Below, piece after piece: positions 1-8,134 of a stretch of 64,000 nucleotides of DNA. This DNA comes from Betaproteobacteria bacterium. Lineage in GTDB: Bacteria > Pseudomonadota > Gammaproteobacteria > Burkholderiales > Ga0077523. The notes under the pieces are model-generated. The model made no database searches, had not been told where the DNA came from, and saw only the letters and a program-made list of their open reading frames with translations. The stretch is taken from the NCBI GenBank assembly GCA_016713305.1, contig JADJPK010000007.1, forward strand, positions 1 through 64,000, read 5' to 3'. Numbering within the stretch: position 1 is the stretch's first letter; each line of letters opens with the position of its first letter. A program made the translations under genes and the position numbers.

Positions 1-369
1 CGCCAGCGGCGCGCGGAGAAGTCCGGCGTCCGCCCGGGAAACTACCAGCGGCAGGGCGGGAGCGGTGCGCCGTCCTCGACCTCCGGGCCAGCCAACGTAG
101 AAGTCCTGATAGCCGCTCACCCGCAGGCGGGTGACGAGGTTCTCGAGCGGGAGAAAGCCTTTCTCCAGATACAGGCGGGTCTGCTCCTCCACGGGCGTCT
201 GCACGAGGAAGACGTCGCCGGGCTGGAGGTCCTCGGTGAGCGGGTAGACCGGGATCACCTGGCTCGCGCGGATGCCCAGCGCCCAGTCCTTGGCGATGCG
301 CTCGAGTTGCGAGGCTGCGGGCTTGGTCGTCGAGCACGCGCCCAGGAAGGCGGTCAGGAATGCAGGCAA
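1..369 (-). CDS. Lipoprotein of unknown function, C-terminus cut by the window edge
   Basis: The frame is open on the minus strand from about 414 to the left edge. It carries a hydrophobic stretch ending in a lipobox (LTAFLGAC-STT), so the product is probably lipid-anchored and exported. The mature part reads as a soluble domain with a GDVFLVQTP stretch and YLEKGFLPLENL; I do not recognise the family. The start is unclear: no ATG or GTG lies in frame after the upstream stop at 418-420, and the only standard option is TTG at 369, which gives a very short signal sequence. Deleting one C near 356 would join the frame to a more typical signal sequence (RLFQALLVACILTAFLGAC), so a further base error here is possible but unproven. 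A good minus-strand promoter lies just upstream. Confidence 0.55.
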   Translation of the reverse strand, partial: MPAFLTAFLGACSTTKPAASQLERIAKDWALGIRASQVIPVYPLTEDLQPGDVFLVQTPVEEQTRLYLEKGFLPLENLVTRLRVSGYQDFYVGWPGGRGRRTAPALPLVVSRADAGLLRAPLA

Positions 370-435
370 CCAGCAGTGCCTGGAAGAGCCGGTTGTTGCT
401 GTGTTCGCGAGCAGGTCTCAGCTGGCCGGATGCAC

Positions 436-465
436 GGAATATCGTCGCGCGGTTCCCGTTGTCAA
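436..465 (-). promoter_or_regulatory. Sigma-70-type promoter for the edge lipoprotein
   Basis: On the minus strand a perfect TTGACA (plus 460-465) is followed after 18 bases by TATTCC (plus 436-441), which matches the -10 consensus at four of six positions. It points towards the lipoprotein frame starting about 65-70 bases downstream. It was called from sequence match only. Confidence 0.45.
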
Positions 466-605
466 CGACGCGAGGCCCGCACGATCGTGCTATGCCGCAT
501 CGCATATGTCTGGGGTTATCCTCCAGCTGTACCCCCGTGGACTTTCCCGCTTCGGTCGTCAGGCGCCGCGCCGGCCTCGATTCATTCGTCTCACTGCAGC
601 ACGCC

Positions 606-1257
606 ATGCCCGCCAAACCTCAGCTCGACTGGGTACTTCGACGTCATCTCGCCTTTTTCCTATTTCCAGCACGAACGCCTGAACGAGGTGGAGGCCGTGG
701 CGGATGTGCGCCGCGTGCCGGTGCTCTTTGCCGGTCTGCTGCAGCACTGGGGGCAGCTGGGTCCGGCGGAGATCGCGCCGAAGCGCCGGTTCACGTTCCG
801 CTATGCGGTCTGGTACGCCGACAGGATGGGCATCCCGTTTCGTCTGCCGCCCGGCCATCCGTTCAATCCGATCCGCCTGCTGCGCTTGATGGTGGCGTTC
901 GATGGCCGCGCGGACGTGGTGAGTCGGGTGTTCCGCTTCGTGTGGGCGGAAGGCCGGACTTCGGACGATCCCGAGGCGTGGCGCGCGCTCTGCACGGAAC
1001 TGGGCGTGGCGGATGGCGACGAGTTCATCGGCAGGCAGACGGTCAAGGACGGTCTGCGCATGAACGGAGAACGGGCGCTGTCGCGCAACGTCTTCGGCGT
1101 GCCGACGTTCGTGGCGCCGGACGGAGAATCGTTCTGGGGCGTGGACGCCACGGACATGTTGCTCGATCACCTGAGCGGCGCCCCGGTCATGGGCAGCGCA
1201 GAGATGGCGCGGGTGGACGCGCTTCCGGTGGCCAAGAGCCGGCTGACACCGGGCTGA
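606..1257 (+). pseudogene. 2-hydroxychromene-2-carboxylate isomerase (DsbA/GST-kappa fold), frame broken by one extra G
   Basis: This enzyme family isomerises 2-hydroxychromene-2-carboxylate in naphthalene-type ring degradation using glutathione; many members have unknown substrates. From ATG 606 the protein should read MPAKPQLDW-YFDVISPFSYFQHERL, the family N-terminus with the active-site Ser in SPFSY. A run of three G at 631-633 (GACTGGGTAC) shifts the frame right after LDW; with two G the frame is continuous to the stop at 1257. The span is 652 nt, which is 217 codons plus one base, fitting a single insertion and the usual family length of about 200-220 aa. The C-terminal half has the NVFGVPTFV cis-proline loop and the WGVD segment typical of the fold. 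It is either a genuine broken gene or, more likely given four similar cases in this window, a base-call error. Confidence 0.75.
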
Positions 1258-1346
1258 GGCCCGCGGTTTCTTGCCCGTCTTCCCGCTCTCCAGCCCCGCG
1301 GACCGGTGCCGATAACAGGGGGCACCCGAAATTTCCCCGATGCCCC

Positions 1347-1745
1347 ATGAGGTTTCCGCGCGCTGTGCTGGCGGCTTGTGCCGCCCTATCGCTTTCCGCT
1401 TGCGAAGATTTCCAGGCCGAATCCACCCGCAAGGAGATCTACAAGCTCGCCTTCAGGACCTCGCAGTTTCAGGAGGCGCTCGAGCGCTGCGAGGCGAAGC
1501 CCGAGGTGATCGAGAAGCATGACCACATCTGGAACAAGAACTTCGATGCCGCGGCCAAGTGGTTGGACGTCGAGCGGGAGGTGATCTCGGAACGTCAGAA
1601 GGCGGGACGCGACGCGCTGGGCGAAGACACCGAGCTGGGTTGCAAGGTGGTGCTGAAGGCCGTCAAGATTTCCATGAACGCCGCTCGCGAATGGGCGGAC
1701 CGCATCGAGGAAGAAGACTACTGCGGCATCATGGGTTGCGAGTGA
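1347..1745 (+). CDS. Small lipoprotein of unknown function
   Basis: This 132-aa product starts at ATG 1347 with a clear lipoprotein signal: RR-free n-region MRFPR, hydrophobic core and lipobox LSAC with the lipidated Cys at about residue 19. The mature part is mostly charged and helical (repeated E/K/R, one long WLDVEREVISERQKAG helix). It has four further Cys, including a C-terminal EEDYCGIMGCE motif, so one or more disulfides are likely outside the cytoplasm. I do not recognise a family. It lies 89 bases after the isomerase gene and is followed by the convergent aroG. The start was chosen because the signal peptide begins exactly there; the open frame extends much further upstream only as a shadow of the isomerase gene. 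Confidence 0.75.
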   Translation: MRFPRAVLAACAALSLSACEDFQAESTRKEIYKLAFRTSQFQEALERCEAKPEVIEKHDHIWNKNFDAAAKWLDVEREVISERQKAGRDALGEDTELGCKVVLKAVKISMNAAREWADRIEEEDYCGIMGCE

Positions 1746-1826
1746 CGGCCCACCACTGAGCATTGCCGCGCGACCGGCCCCGGGCGCGACGCCGCCCGGA
1801 TCCGGCCCCGGAATTTCCCCGCAGAA

Positions 1827-2930
1827 CTACCGCAGGTTCACCACTTCCGCGTCGCGATGCTGGATGCGCGCGGGCAGCACGTCCTTCAGCTTGTTGCGCA
1901 CTTCGCGCAGGACCTTCTCCGTGCCTTCCCATTCCAGGCAGCCGTCGGTCACCGACACGCCGTACTTGAGCTGGGAGAGGTCCGCGGGGATGGACTGGTT
2001 GCCGAAGTGCAGGTTGCTTTCGATCATGGCCCCGATGATGGAGCGGTTGCCTTCCACGATCTGCCCGGCGAGATCGTGCATCACCAGGGGCTGCAGCGCG
2101 GGGTCCTTGTTCGAGTTGGCGTGGCTGCAGTCGATCATGATGTTCGCCGGCAGCTTGCTCTTGGCGAGTTCCTTCTCCACCAGGGCCACGGTGACGGAGT
2201 CGTAGTTCGGTCCCTTGGAGCCGCCGCGCAGCACGATGTGGCCGTAGCGGTTGCCCGTGGTGCGGATGATCGCGACCTGGCCGCGGGGGTTGATGCCGAG
2301 AAAGCTGTGGGGGCGGGACACGGACAGGAGGGCGTTCACCGCCACCGTCAGGCCGCCGTCCGTGCCGTTCTTGAAGCCCACGGGCGTGGACAGCCCGCTG
2401 GCCATTTCGCGGTGGGTCTGGGATTCGGTCGTGCGGGCCCCGATGGCGCTCCAGGTGACCAGGTCGCCCAGGTACTGCGGGCTGATGGGGTCCAGGGCTT
2501 CGGTGCCGGCGGGCAGGCCCAGTTCGTTGATGTCCAGCAGCACCTTGCGGGCGAGCTGCAGGCCGTGCTCGATCTCGAACGAGTCGTTCATGTGCGGGTC
2601 GTTGATCAACCCCTTCCAGCCCGTGGTCGTCCGAGGCTTCTCGAAGTAGACGCGCATGACGATGTAGAGGGTGTCGGAGACTTCGTCCGAAAGCGCCTTC
2701 AGGCGGCGGGCGTAGTCGATGGCGGCGACCGGGTCGTGGATGGAGCAGGGGCCCACGACGACGAGCAGGCGGTGATCCTGGCGGTCGAGAATGCGCTCGG
2801 TGACGTGGCGGCCTTCGAGAACGGTGCGCTCGGCGCGCTCCGTCAGGGGCACGCGCTGCTTGATTTCTTCCGGCGACGGCAGGACATCCTGCGACGCCAC
2901 GTTGATGTTGTAGACCCGTTTCTCTTCCAT
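1827..2930 (-). CDS. aroG: 3-deoxy-D-arabino-heptulosonate 7-phosphate synthase, class I
   Basis: This enzyme catalyses the first step of the shikimate pathway, condensing phosphoenolpyruvate and erythrose 4-phosphate in the cytoplasm. The protein is 367 aa, close to the E. coli AroF/G/H isozymes. Visible family marks are LLVVVGPCSIHD (metal-binding Cys62), the DPHMN and KPRTTTGWKG segments, GFKNGTDG, RGGSKGPNYD and the C-terminal IDCSHANSNKD metal/substrate loop. Start ATG 2930 gives MEEKRVYNINV. Which aromatic amino acid inhibits it cannot be read from sequence by eye. The gene is alone on its strand, divergent from the carbonic anhydrase, with a hairpin in the shared upstream region. Confidence 0.93.
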   Translation of the reverse strand: MEEKRVYNINVASQDVLPSPEEIKQRVPLTERAERTVLEGRHVTERILDRQDHRLLVVVGPCSIHDPVAAIDYARRLKALSDEVSDTLYIVMRVYFEKPRTTTGWKGLINDPHMNDSFEIEHGLQLARKVLLDINELGLPAGTEALDPISPQYLGDLVTWSAIGARTTESQTHREMASGLSTPVGFKNGTDGGLTVAVNALLSVSRPHSFLGINPRGQVAIIRTTGNRYGHIVLRGGSKGPNYDSVTVALVEKELAKSKLPANIMIDCSHANSNKDPALQPLVMHDLAGQIVEGNRSIIGAMIESNLHFGNQSIPADLSQLKYGVSVTDGCLEWEGTEKVLREVRNKLKDVLPARIQHRDAEVVNLR

Positions 2931-2955
2931 GACTGGACCTCTGTGGCATTGGCGG

Positions 2956-2975
2956 CCGCCCGGAGGGCGGTTTTT
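2956..2975 (+). terminator. Hairpin plus T-run in the aroG/carbonic anhydrase intergenic region
   Basis: CCGCCC-GGA-GGGCGG followed by TTTTT reads as an intrinsic terminator on the plus strand. No plus-strand gene ends before it: it sits between the aroG start (2930) and the carbonic anhydrase start (3084). It could stop antisense transcription out of aroG or act as an attenuator in the carbonic anhydrase leader. On the minus strand the T-run precedes the hairpin, so it would not terminate aroG. Confidence 0.4.
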
Positions 2976-3083
2976 GGCCGATTTTACGTGACGCCCCTGC
3001 CGGGCCGGAAGCAACGAATGGCTCAATCGTCTCCCGGCACGGCCGATAAGACCGACAGGCCTTGTCTTTTCGCTGCGTTCACG

Positions 3084-4655
3084 ATGCGTCTCACTGCACT
3101 GCTGCTCTCGCTTCCCGCCCTCGGCGCTTTCGGGGCGGACTGGGTTCCCATCTCCAACTTCGCCCGGGAAAAACTGGAGCTGGACCGGGGGTCCATCGTC
3201 CGTCAGGGCGATTGGGGAACCGCCTGGGACCGGACCACCTACGAGCCGGGACGTGCGCCGGCGGCGGCCGGCGACGTGGAATTTCGGGTCGCCCGGACGC
3301 TGGTGCGCTACGACTGCGCCCGCCGGACGGTCGTGCCGGTGGTGCGGTCGTTCTCCCAGTCCGACGGCCCGGAGATCCTGCGGCAGAACGTGGAAGGGGC
3401 GGAACTGCCCCAGCCCGTGGTGCCGGACACCCCACGCGACCGGATGCTGGACATGGTGTGCAAGGTCAAGCCGCCGCCCGAGAAATCCCTGGCGGCCAAA
3501 CCGGCGGTTCCGGTGGGGCAGCCGTTGCCGGTCGCGTCGGCCAAGGCATCGGCCCCGGCAGGGTCGAAGGCCGAGGCGGCCAAGGAAGACAAGTCCGCCG
3601 CGGAACAGGCCAAGGCCGCGGACAAGGGACAAGGCGAGAAGCCGGCGGCGCCCAGGACGGCGAACGCCAAGGAGCCCGACGGGAAGGAAGCGCCACCCAA
3701 GGCTGCGGAGGCCAAGCCTGCCGACGGCAAGGCCGCCAAGGCGGAACCGGCAAAGGCGGAGGGCGACAAGGCCGCTGCGGAGAAGAAGGACACTCCGAAG
3801 ACGGCTGCGGCCTCGCAGGGGCACAAGCCGGTGGAAGGCAAGGGTCCCCCGCCCGGGCACGAGACGCCCAAGGACAAGAACGCCGCGGCCGCGCACGGCA
3901 AGCCTGGAGAGAAGACGGCCGAAGCCAGGCCCGCGGACGAACATGCCGGCGCCGACAAGGACGGCCACGACAAGAAGAAGGTCCACTGGTCGTATGCCGG
4001 CACCAATGGCGTGCAGCAGTGGCACAAGCTGTCGCCGGAGTTCGCGGCCTGCGCGGAAGGCAAGCGCCAGTCGCCCATCGACATCCGCGATGGCGTGCGG
4101 TCGCAGCTCGAGCCCATCGTGTTCAACTACAAGCCGTCGGGCCTGCGCGTGGTGAACAACGGGCACACGATCGAAGTGAAGTACGAGCCGGGCAGCAGCA
4201 TCACCATTGGCGAGACGACGTATGCGCTGATCCAGTTCCACTTCCACCGCCCCGCGGAGGAACGCGTGAACGGGCGTGCGTTCGACATGGTGGCGCACCT
4301 GGTGCACAAGTCGACGGACGGCAAGCTGGCGGTGGTCGCGGTACTGATGATGACGGGCGACGAGAACCCCTTCATCAAGACGCTCTGGAACAATCTGCCG
4401 CTGGACGTGGACATGGAGGAACGGCTGGAGAGCGTGAAGATCGACGCCACGAATCTTCTGCCGAAGATCCGCGGCTACTACACGTACATGGGGTCGCTCA
4501 CCACGCCGCCGTGCACGGAAGGCGTGCGCTGGATCGTGATGCGCACGCCGGTGCAGGTGTCGCGCACCCAGGTGCAGACGTTCGGGCGCGTGTACGAGAT
4601 GAACGCCCGTCCGGTGCAGGCCACGAACGGGCGGCTGGTGAAGGAAGTGCTGTAG
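3084..4655 (+). CDS. Secreted alpha-carbonic anhydrase with extra N-terminal domain and long Lys/Ala-rich linker
   Basis: This is a 523-aa, three-part exported protein. Residues 1 to about 19 are a signal peptide (MRLTALLLSLPALGAFGA). Residues 20 to about 130 form a small domain starting DWVPISNF with a WDRTTYEP segment, resembling the surface-adhesin-E type repeats seen in betaproteobacterial secreted proteins (recognised only loosely). Residues about 134-300 are low complexity, rich in Lys, Ala, Pro, Glu and Asp. Residues 301-523 are an alpha-class carbonic anhydrase: RQSPIDI, zinc ligands His386 and His388 in FHFH and His405 in HLVH, SLTTPPCTEGV, and a Cys pair expected to form the usual disulfide. 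Bacterial alpha enzymes are usually about 220-280 aa, so this one is double length. It should hydrate CO2 in the periplasm or outside. The start was chosen for the signal peptide; the frame is open far upstream. Confidence 0.88.
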   Translation: MRLTALLLSLPALGAFGADWVPISNFAREKLELDRGSIVRQGDWGTAWDRTTYEPGRAPAAAGDVEFRVARTLVRYDCARRTVVPVVRSFSQSDGPEILRQNVEGAELPQPVVPDTPRDRMLDMVCKVKPPPEKSLAAKPAVPVGQPLPVASAKASAPAGSKAEAAKEDKSAAEQAKAADKGQGEKPAAPRTANAKEPDGKEAPPKAAEAKPADGKAAKAEPAKAEGDKAAAEKKDTPKTAAASQGHKPVEGKGPPPGHETPKDKNAAAAHGKPGEKTAEARPADEHAGADKDGHDKKKVHWSYAGTNGVQQWHKLSPEFAACAEGKRQSPIDIRDGVRSQLEPIVFNYKPSGLRVVNNGHTIEVKYEPGSSITIGETTYALIQFHFHRPAEERVNGRAFDMVAHLVHKSTDGKLAVVAVLMMTGDENPFIKTLWNNLPLDVDMEERLESVKIDATNLLPKIRGYYTYMGSLTTPPCTEGVRWIVMRTPVQVSRTQVQTFGRVYEMNARPVQATNGRLVKEVL

Positions 4656-4839
4656 GGAAAGCGGCTCGGGCAGAAACAGCTCCGGGGCAAAGCGCCTCGC
4701 GTCCGGTCCGCTCGAGGTTCGTGGCTGCGACGATGCGACAACGCCGCGGCCTTGCTTTCGCGATCGACCGCAGCGGCGGCGTCCGAACAACGAGGCGCTG
4801 CCTCGATCCTTGTGACTGCGCGCCCGGCCAAGCTGTTCG

Positions 4840-6294
4840 CTATGCCGCGTAGGCAGGCGGCGGAACGAACCCGCCGAATTCCTTTTCCAGCATCTTCGCG
4901 AACTCGATGCAGGTGAGATCGCCGTACTGCGGCCCGACGATCTGCACGCCCACGGGGAGCCCGTCCGCGGCCTGTCCGGCTGGGGCGACCGTCGAGGGCA
5001 GGTAGGCCATGCCCGACAGGCCTGCCCAGAACATCTGCGTCGTCGAGGGCTGACCCGCGCCGTTGACCGGGACCATCCGTTCCCAGCGCTCGCCCTTCTG
5101 GTTGTGTTCGAACGCGGTCGATGCGCCGGCCGGACACAGCAGGACATCCCAGTCGCGAAAGAACTCGGTCCACTGTTCGAGCATGCGATGGCGCGCTTCG
5201 TCGCATGCGAGCCATTCGCGATGCGTGACCGTCACGCCTTTGAGCATCCAGGATTCGTAGTCGCCGGCATCCGGCCGCACCTTGCCCGCGCGCCGGACGA
5301 AGTTGGCGAAGGCCTCGTCCGAGGCCGCGCGGGACGTTGCTGCCCGTAGCAGCCGGATGAACACGCGATGCGCCTCGTGGAGGTCGAAGCCAGGGCGCGC
5401 GGTGTCGGACACTTTCGCGCCCAGGCGGCGGGCGCAGTCGGCCACGGCACGGATCTGTTTCTGCACGGCATCGTCGACCGGCGCGGTGTCCGCAGTGGGC
5501 AGCACGGCGATCCGCCACTTCTTCCACGGCTTGACCGGCGCCTTGGGCAGCGTCACCTTCCATGCGCTGCCATCGTGGGCGTTGGGGCCGGCGATCAACT
5601 TCAACGACAGCTCGAGATCGCGGGCGCTGCGCGCGAGCGGCCCGATGACGGCGATGTCGTTCCCGGTGACCCAGCGCGGAATGCGGTGGCCGTCTCCGGT
5701 GCAGATGCCGTAGGTCGGCTTGTGGCCGTAGACGCCGCAGTAGTGCGCCGGGTTGCGGATGGAACCGCCGATGTCGCTGCCCAGTTCCAGGCCGGTGAGA
5801 CCAGCGGCCAGCGCGGCGGCTGCACCTCCCGACGAACCGCCGGGCACGCGCGCGAGGTTCCACGGATTGCTCGTGGTGCCGTACACCGGATTGAATGTCT
5901 GCCAGTCGGCCAGCATCGTCGGAACGTTGGACTTGCCGAAGATGACCGCGCCGGCACCGAGCAAGCGGTCCACCGCGACGGCGTTGCCCGTCGCGATGTT
6001 GTCCCGCAGGTCCGGCACGCCCCAGGTGGTGGGCAGGCCGCTCACGTCGAAGGCTTCCTTGACGGTCATGGGGACGCCGTGGAGCGGCCCCCACCACTGT
6101 CCCTTGGCCGCCGCCCGGTCCGCGGCGCGGGCGCGCTTTCGCGCGGTGTCCGTGTCCAGCACGCAGAGGGCTTTCAATTCGCCGTCGAAGCGGGACACGC
6201 GGTCGAGGTAGTGATCGAGCAGCTCGAGCGCGCCGATCTTGCCGGTGCGGATGAGGCGCGCGAGGCGGTGTGCGGGGAGGAAGGCGGGGTTCAT
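4840..6294 (-). CDS. Amidase-signature family hydrolase
   Basis: A 484-aa protein of the amidase signature family, which hydrolyses amides to acid and ammonia through a Ser-cisSer-Lys triad. The triad is visible: Lys79 in MTVKEAFD, Ser154 in the PGGSSGG loop and nucleophile Ser178 in GSDIGGSIRNPA. There is no signal peptide, so it acts in the cytoplasm. The substrate cannot be assigned from motifs; GatA is unlikely because no gatB/gatC neighbours exist and the C-terminal half is of the catabolic type. It follows the NIPSNAP gene by 10 bases on the same strand, and the two are probably cotranscribed. Confidence 0.88.
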   Translation of the reverse strand: MNPAFLPAHRLARLIRTGKIGALELLDHYLDRVSRFDGELKALCVLDTDTARKRARAADRAAAKGQWWGPLHGVPMTVKEAFDVSGLPTTWGVPDLRDNIATGNAVAVDRLLGAGAVIFGKSNVPTMLADWQTFNPVYGTTSNPWNLARVPGGSSGGAAAALAAGLTGLELGSDIGGSIRNPAHYCGVYGHKPTYGICTGDGHRIPRWVTGNDIAVIGPLARSARDLELSLKLIAGPNAHDGSAWKVTLPKAPVKPWKKWRIAVLPTADTAPVDDAVQKQIRAVADCARRLGAKVSDTARPGFDLHEAHRVFIRLLRAATSRAASDEAFANFVRRAGKVRPDAGDYESWMLKGVTVTHREWLACDEARHRMLEQWTEFFRDWDVLLCPAGASTAFEHNQKGERWERMVPVNGAGQPSTTQMFWAGLSGMAYLPSTVAPAGQAADGLPVGVQIVGPQYGDLTCIEFAKMLEKEFGGFVPPPAYAA

Positions 6295-6304
6295 CGCTCG
6301 TAGG

Positions 6305-6631
6305 TCACTTTATCTTCGAGTAGGAGGTCGGCTGCAGGAACAGGTTGGTGATGCGGGCGACGAGCGGGCCGTTGCGCTCGGTCTCGGCGCGCTTCTCGAT
6401 CCACTCGGGGTCGGCCGCGAAGGCATTCCAGAGGCGCTCGCGCTCGGCGAGGTCCTTCCACTCGAGCAGGTAGTAGAGGTCCATGTTGGAGTCGCCCACC
6501 AGTACGGTCCAGAAGCCGGTCTGGCGGATGCCGTGCTTTTCCCACAGCTTGAGAGTGATGGTTTCGAACCGCTTGTTGAGATCGGGCAGGCGGCCGGGCA
6601 TGCAGTGGTAGATGCGAAGTTCGTGGATCAT
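6305..6631 (-). CDS. NIPSNAP-family protein
   Basis: A 108-aa dimeric ferredoxin-like-fold protein of the NIPSNAP family. Visible marks are the start MIHELRIYHCMPGRLPDLNKRF, the GFWTVLVGDSN strand and the LYYLLEWKD-xxxR segment. Family members are small cytoplasmic proteins of unclear enzymology, often found beside catabolic genes. ATG 6631 was chosen because the family begins with this (M)IxELRxY strand; the frame is open upstream through repeats but codes nothing recognisable there. It precedes the amidase gene by 10 bases. Confidence 0.85.
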   Translation of the reverse strand: MIHELRIYHCMPGRLPDLNKRFETITLKLWEKHGIRQTGFWTVLVGDSNMDLYYLLEWKDLAERERLWNAFAADPEWIEKRAETERNGPLVARITNLFLQPTSYSKIK

Positions 6632-6731
6632 TTTCAGGGTCTCGCGAAGTTGATGTCGGTTCAGTGAAAGGGATCGAATCGACGTTGATCGAAAGGGGAT
6701 GGAAGCAGAGCGGCATTGGAGATGCTGGACC

Positions 6732-7063
6732 GGATCGACGCCTCTGTACACCCACCCCATCCTGTCCTTCCCCTGAAGGGGAAGGGACCTGCTGGTTGCA
6801 GTGCTCGTATCGTGGCGAGGGGAAGGGACCTGTTTGCGCATGCTCGGATCGACGCCTCTTCACCCACCCCCATCCTGTCCTTCCCCCTGAAGGGGAAGGG
6901 ACCTCGGTTGCAGGCCTCGTATCATGGCGGAGGAAGGGACCTGTTTCTTGCATGTCCGGATCGACGCCTCTGTACTACCACCCCCATCCTGTCCTTCCCC
7001 TGAAGGGGAAGGGACCTGATGGTTGCAACGCTCTTGTCACCGTGTGAGGAAGGGACCTGCTTC
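6732..7063. repeat. Three tandem copies of a ~113-bp element containing a palindromic hairpin
   Basis: The whole gap between the NIPSNAP gene and the disrupted FAH gene (6632-7063) holds no gene. Copies begin at 6732, 6846 and 6958 with GGATCGACGCCTCT, giving periods of 114 and 112. Each then carries CCCATCCTGTCCTTCCCC-TGAA-GGGGAAGGGACCT, whose core is a near-perfect hairpin (CCTTCCCC TGAA GGGGAAGG). A diverged GTTGCA-GCTCGTATC-GAGGAAGGGACCTG block closes each unit and repeats the AAGGGACCT tail. The third copy ends at the stop codon of the next gene. The structure resembles REP-like or small palindromic intergenic elements; there is no open frame or transposase. Confidence 0.85.
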
Positions 7064-8066
7064 CTACAGCGCTCGTACCGCCACGTGCCGCAGCGGTTCC
7101 CGCGCCGCACCGAGCGTGTTGCGCAACGGCCTGCCGAACCCTTCTGCCGAGATCTCGAACACGTCCCCAAGCCGCGTCTCCACCTTCTGCGTGAAGCTGC
7201 CCGTGGCGGCGCCGAAGTAATGCACGTGCACGTCGCCCGGCGTGCGGAACTGGCGGTACTTGAAGTGGTGGTGCTCGAGGTTCGCGACCGTGTGGCACAT
7301 GTTCTCTTCGCCCGAGAGCCACTCCGACGACCAGATGGCTTCGCCGCCGCGCAGCAGCCGCGCCGTGCCCTGCACGCTCGCCGGCAGATCGCCCAGAAGG
7401 AGTTCGGGGCCGTAGCTGCTCTCGCGCAGTTTCGAATGCGCGAGGTACAGGTAGTTCTGGCGCTCGGTCACGTGATCGGAGTATTCATTGGCCAGGGCGA
7501 AGCCCACGCGCAGCGGCGTGCCGTCGTCGCCGACGATGTACAGGCCGCAGACCTCGACTTCCTCGCCGCCGTCCCTGGCGAAGGCCGGCAGTTCGAGCGC
7601 CTGTTCTGGAGCGACGATCCACCGCCCGTCGCCCTTAGTAGAACCACTCCGGCGGCGTGCCGATCTCGCCCGTCGCGGGGCGCCCGCCTTCCACGCCCCA
7701 CTTGAACATCTTCATGGAGTCGGTGAGCTGGTCCTCGGACTGCTGGATCTTGGCGTGCATCGAATCACGCGCTGCCGCACTGCCCAGATGCGACAGCCCG
7801 GTGCCGGTGACGAGCCAGCGCGTGGGGTCCGGATGATCCAGCGGTGGCAGCAGGCGCCCGTTCGCGACGATCTCGTCGTAGTCTGCGAACTTCCCGGACG
7901 CCCGGGCATTCACGATGTCCTTGAGCGCGGTTCCCGTGCGCGCCGCCTCGCGGGCCAGGTGGTAGACGCGGTCGGTGCCATCGACGATCTCGAGCCGGTC
8001 ATCACTGCCGCCGACGCGTCCCACACGCCGCGTGCCTGCGGCATCCATCCACTGTACGAGTCTCAC
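7064..8066 (-). pseudogene. FAH-superfamily enzyme of the AraD1/GguC type, frame broken by one extra base
   Basis: Fumarylacetoacetate-hydrolase-fold enzymes cleave or dehydrate 2-keto acids with a bound divalent metal; the AraD1/GguC branch is linked to sugar-acid (keto-deoxy-arabonate type) breakdown. The start is GTG 8066 behind a strong GGAGGAGG, giving VRLVQWMDAAGTRRVG. The frame runs to ...GTPPEWFY and hits TAA at 7635-7637. Removing one base (plus-strand A at 7637) gives FYKGDGRWIVAPEQALELP and carries on through GEENMCHTVANLEHHHFKY and FEISAEGFGRPLRNTL to the stop at 7064. The span is 1003 nt, 334 codons plus one base, about 333 aa when corrected, the normal length. Sequence error is the simplest explanation; loss of function is the alternative. 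Confidence 0.72.
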
Positions 8067-8134
8067 CTTTCCTCCTCCGACACGGTGCTGGTTTTTTCCT
8101 GGGGCATTGTAGACCCGCGCCGGGCGCCAACCCG

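Noticed and set aside
6664..7047. Repeat-derived small proteins in the 113-bp array
   Set aside because: Frames follow the repeat units on both strands, and there is no ribosome-binding site or family resemblance.
7635..7640. Programmed frameshift or stop-codon readthrough in the FAH gene
   Set aside because: No slippery sequence, stimulatory structure or selenocysteine context is visible, and the same kind of single-base break occurs in four other genes.
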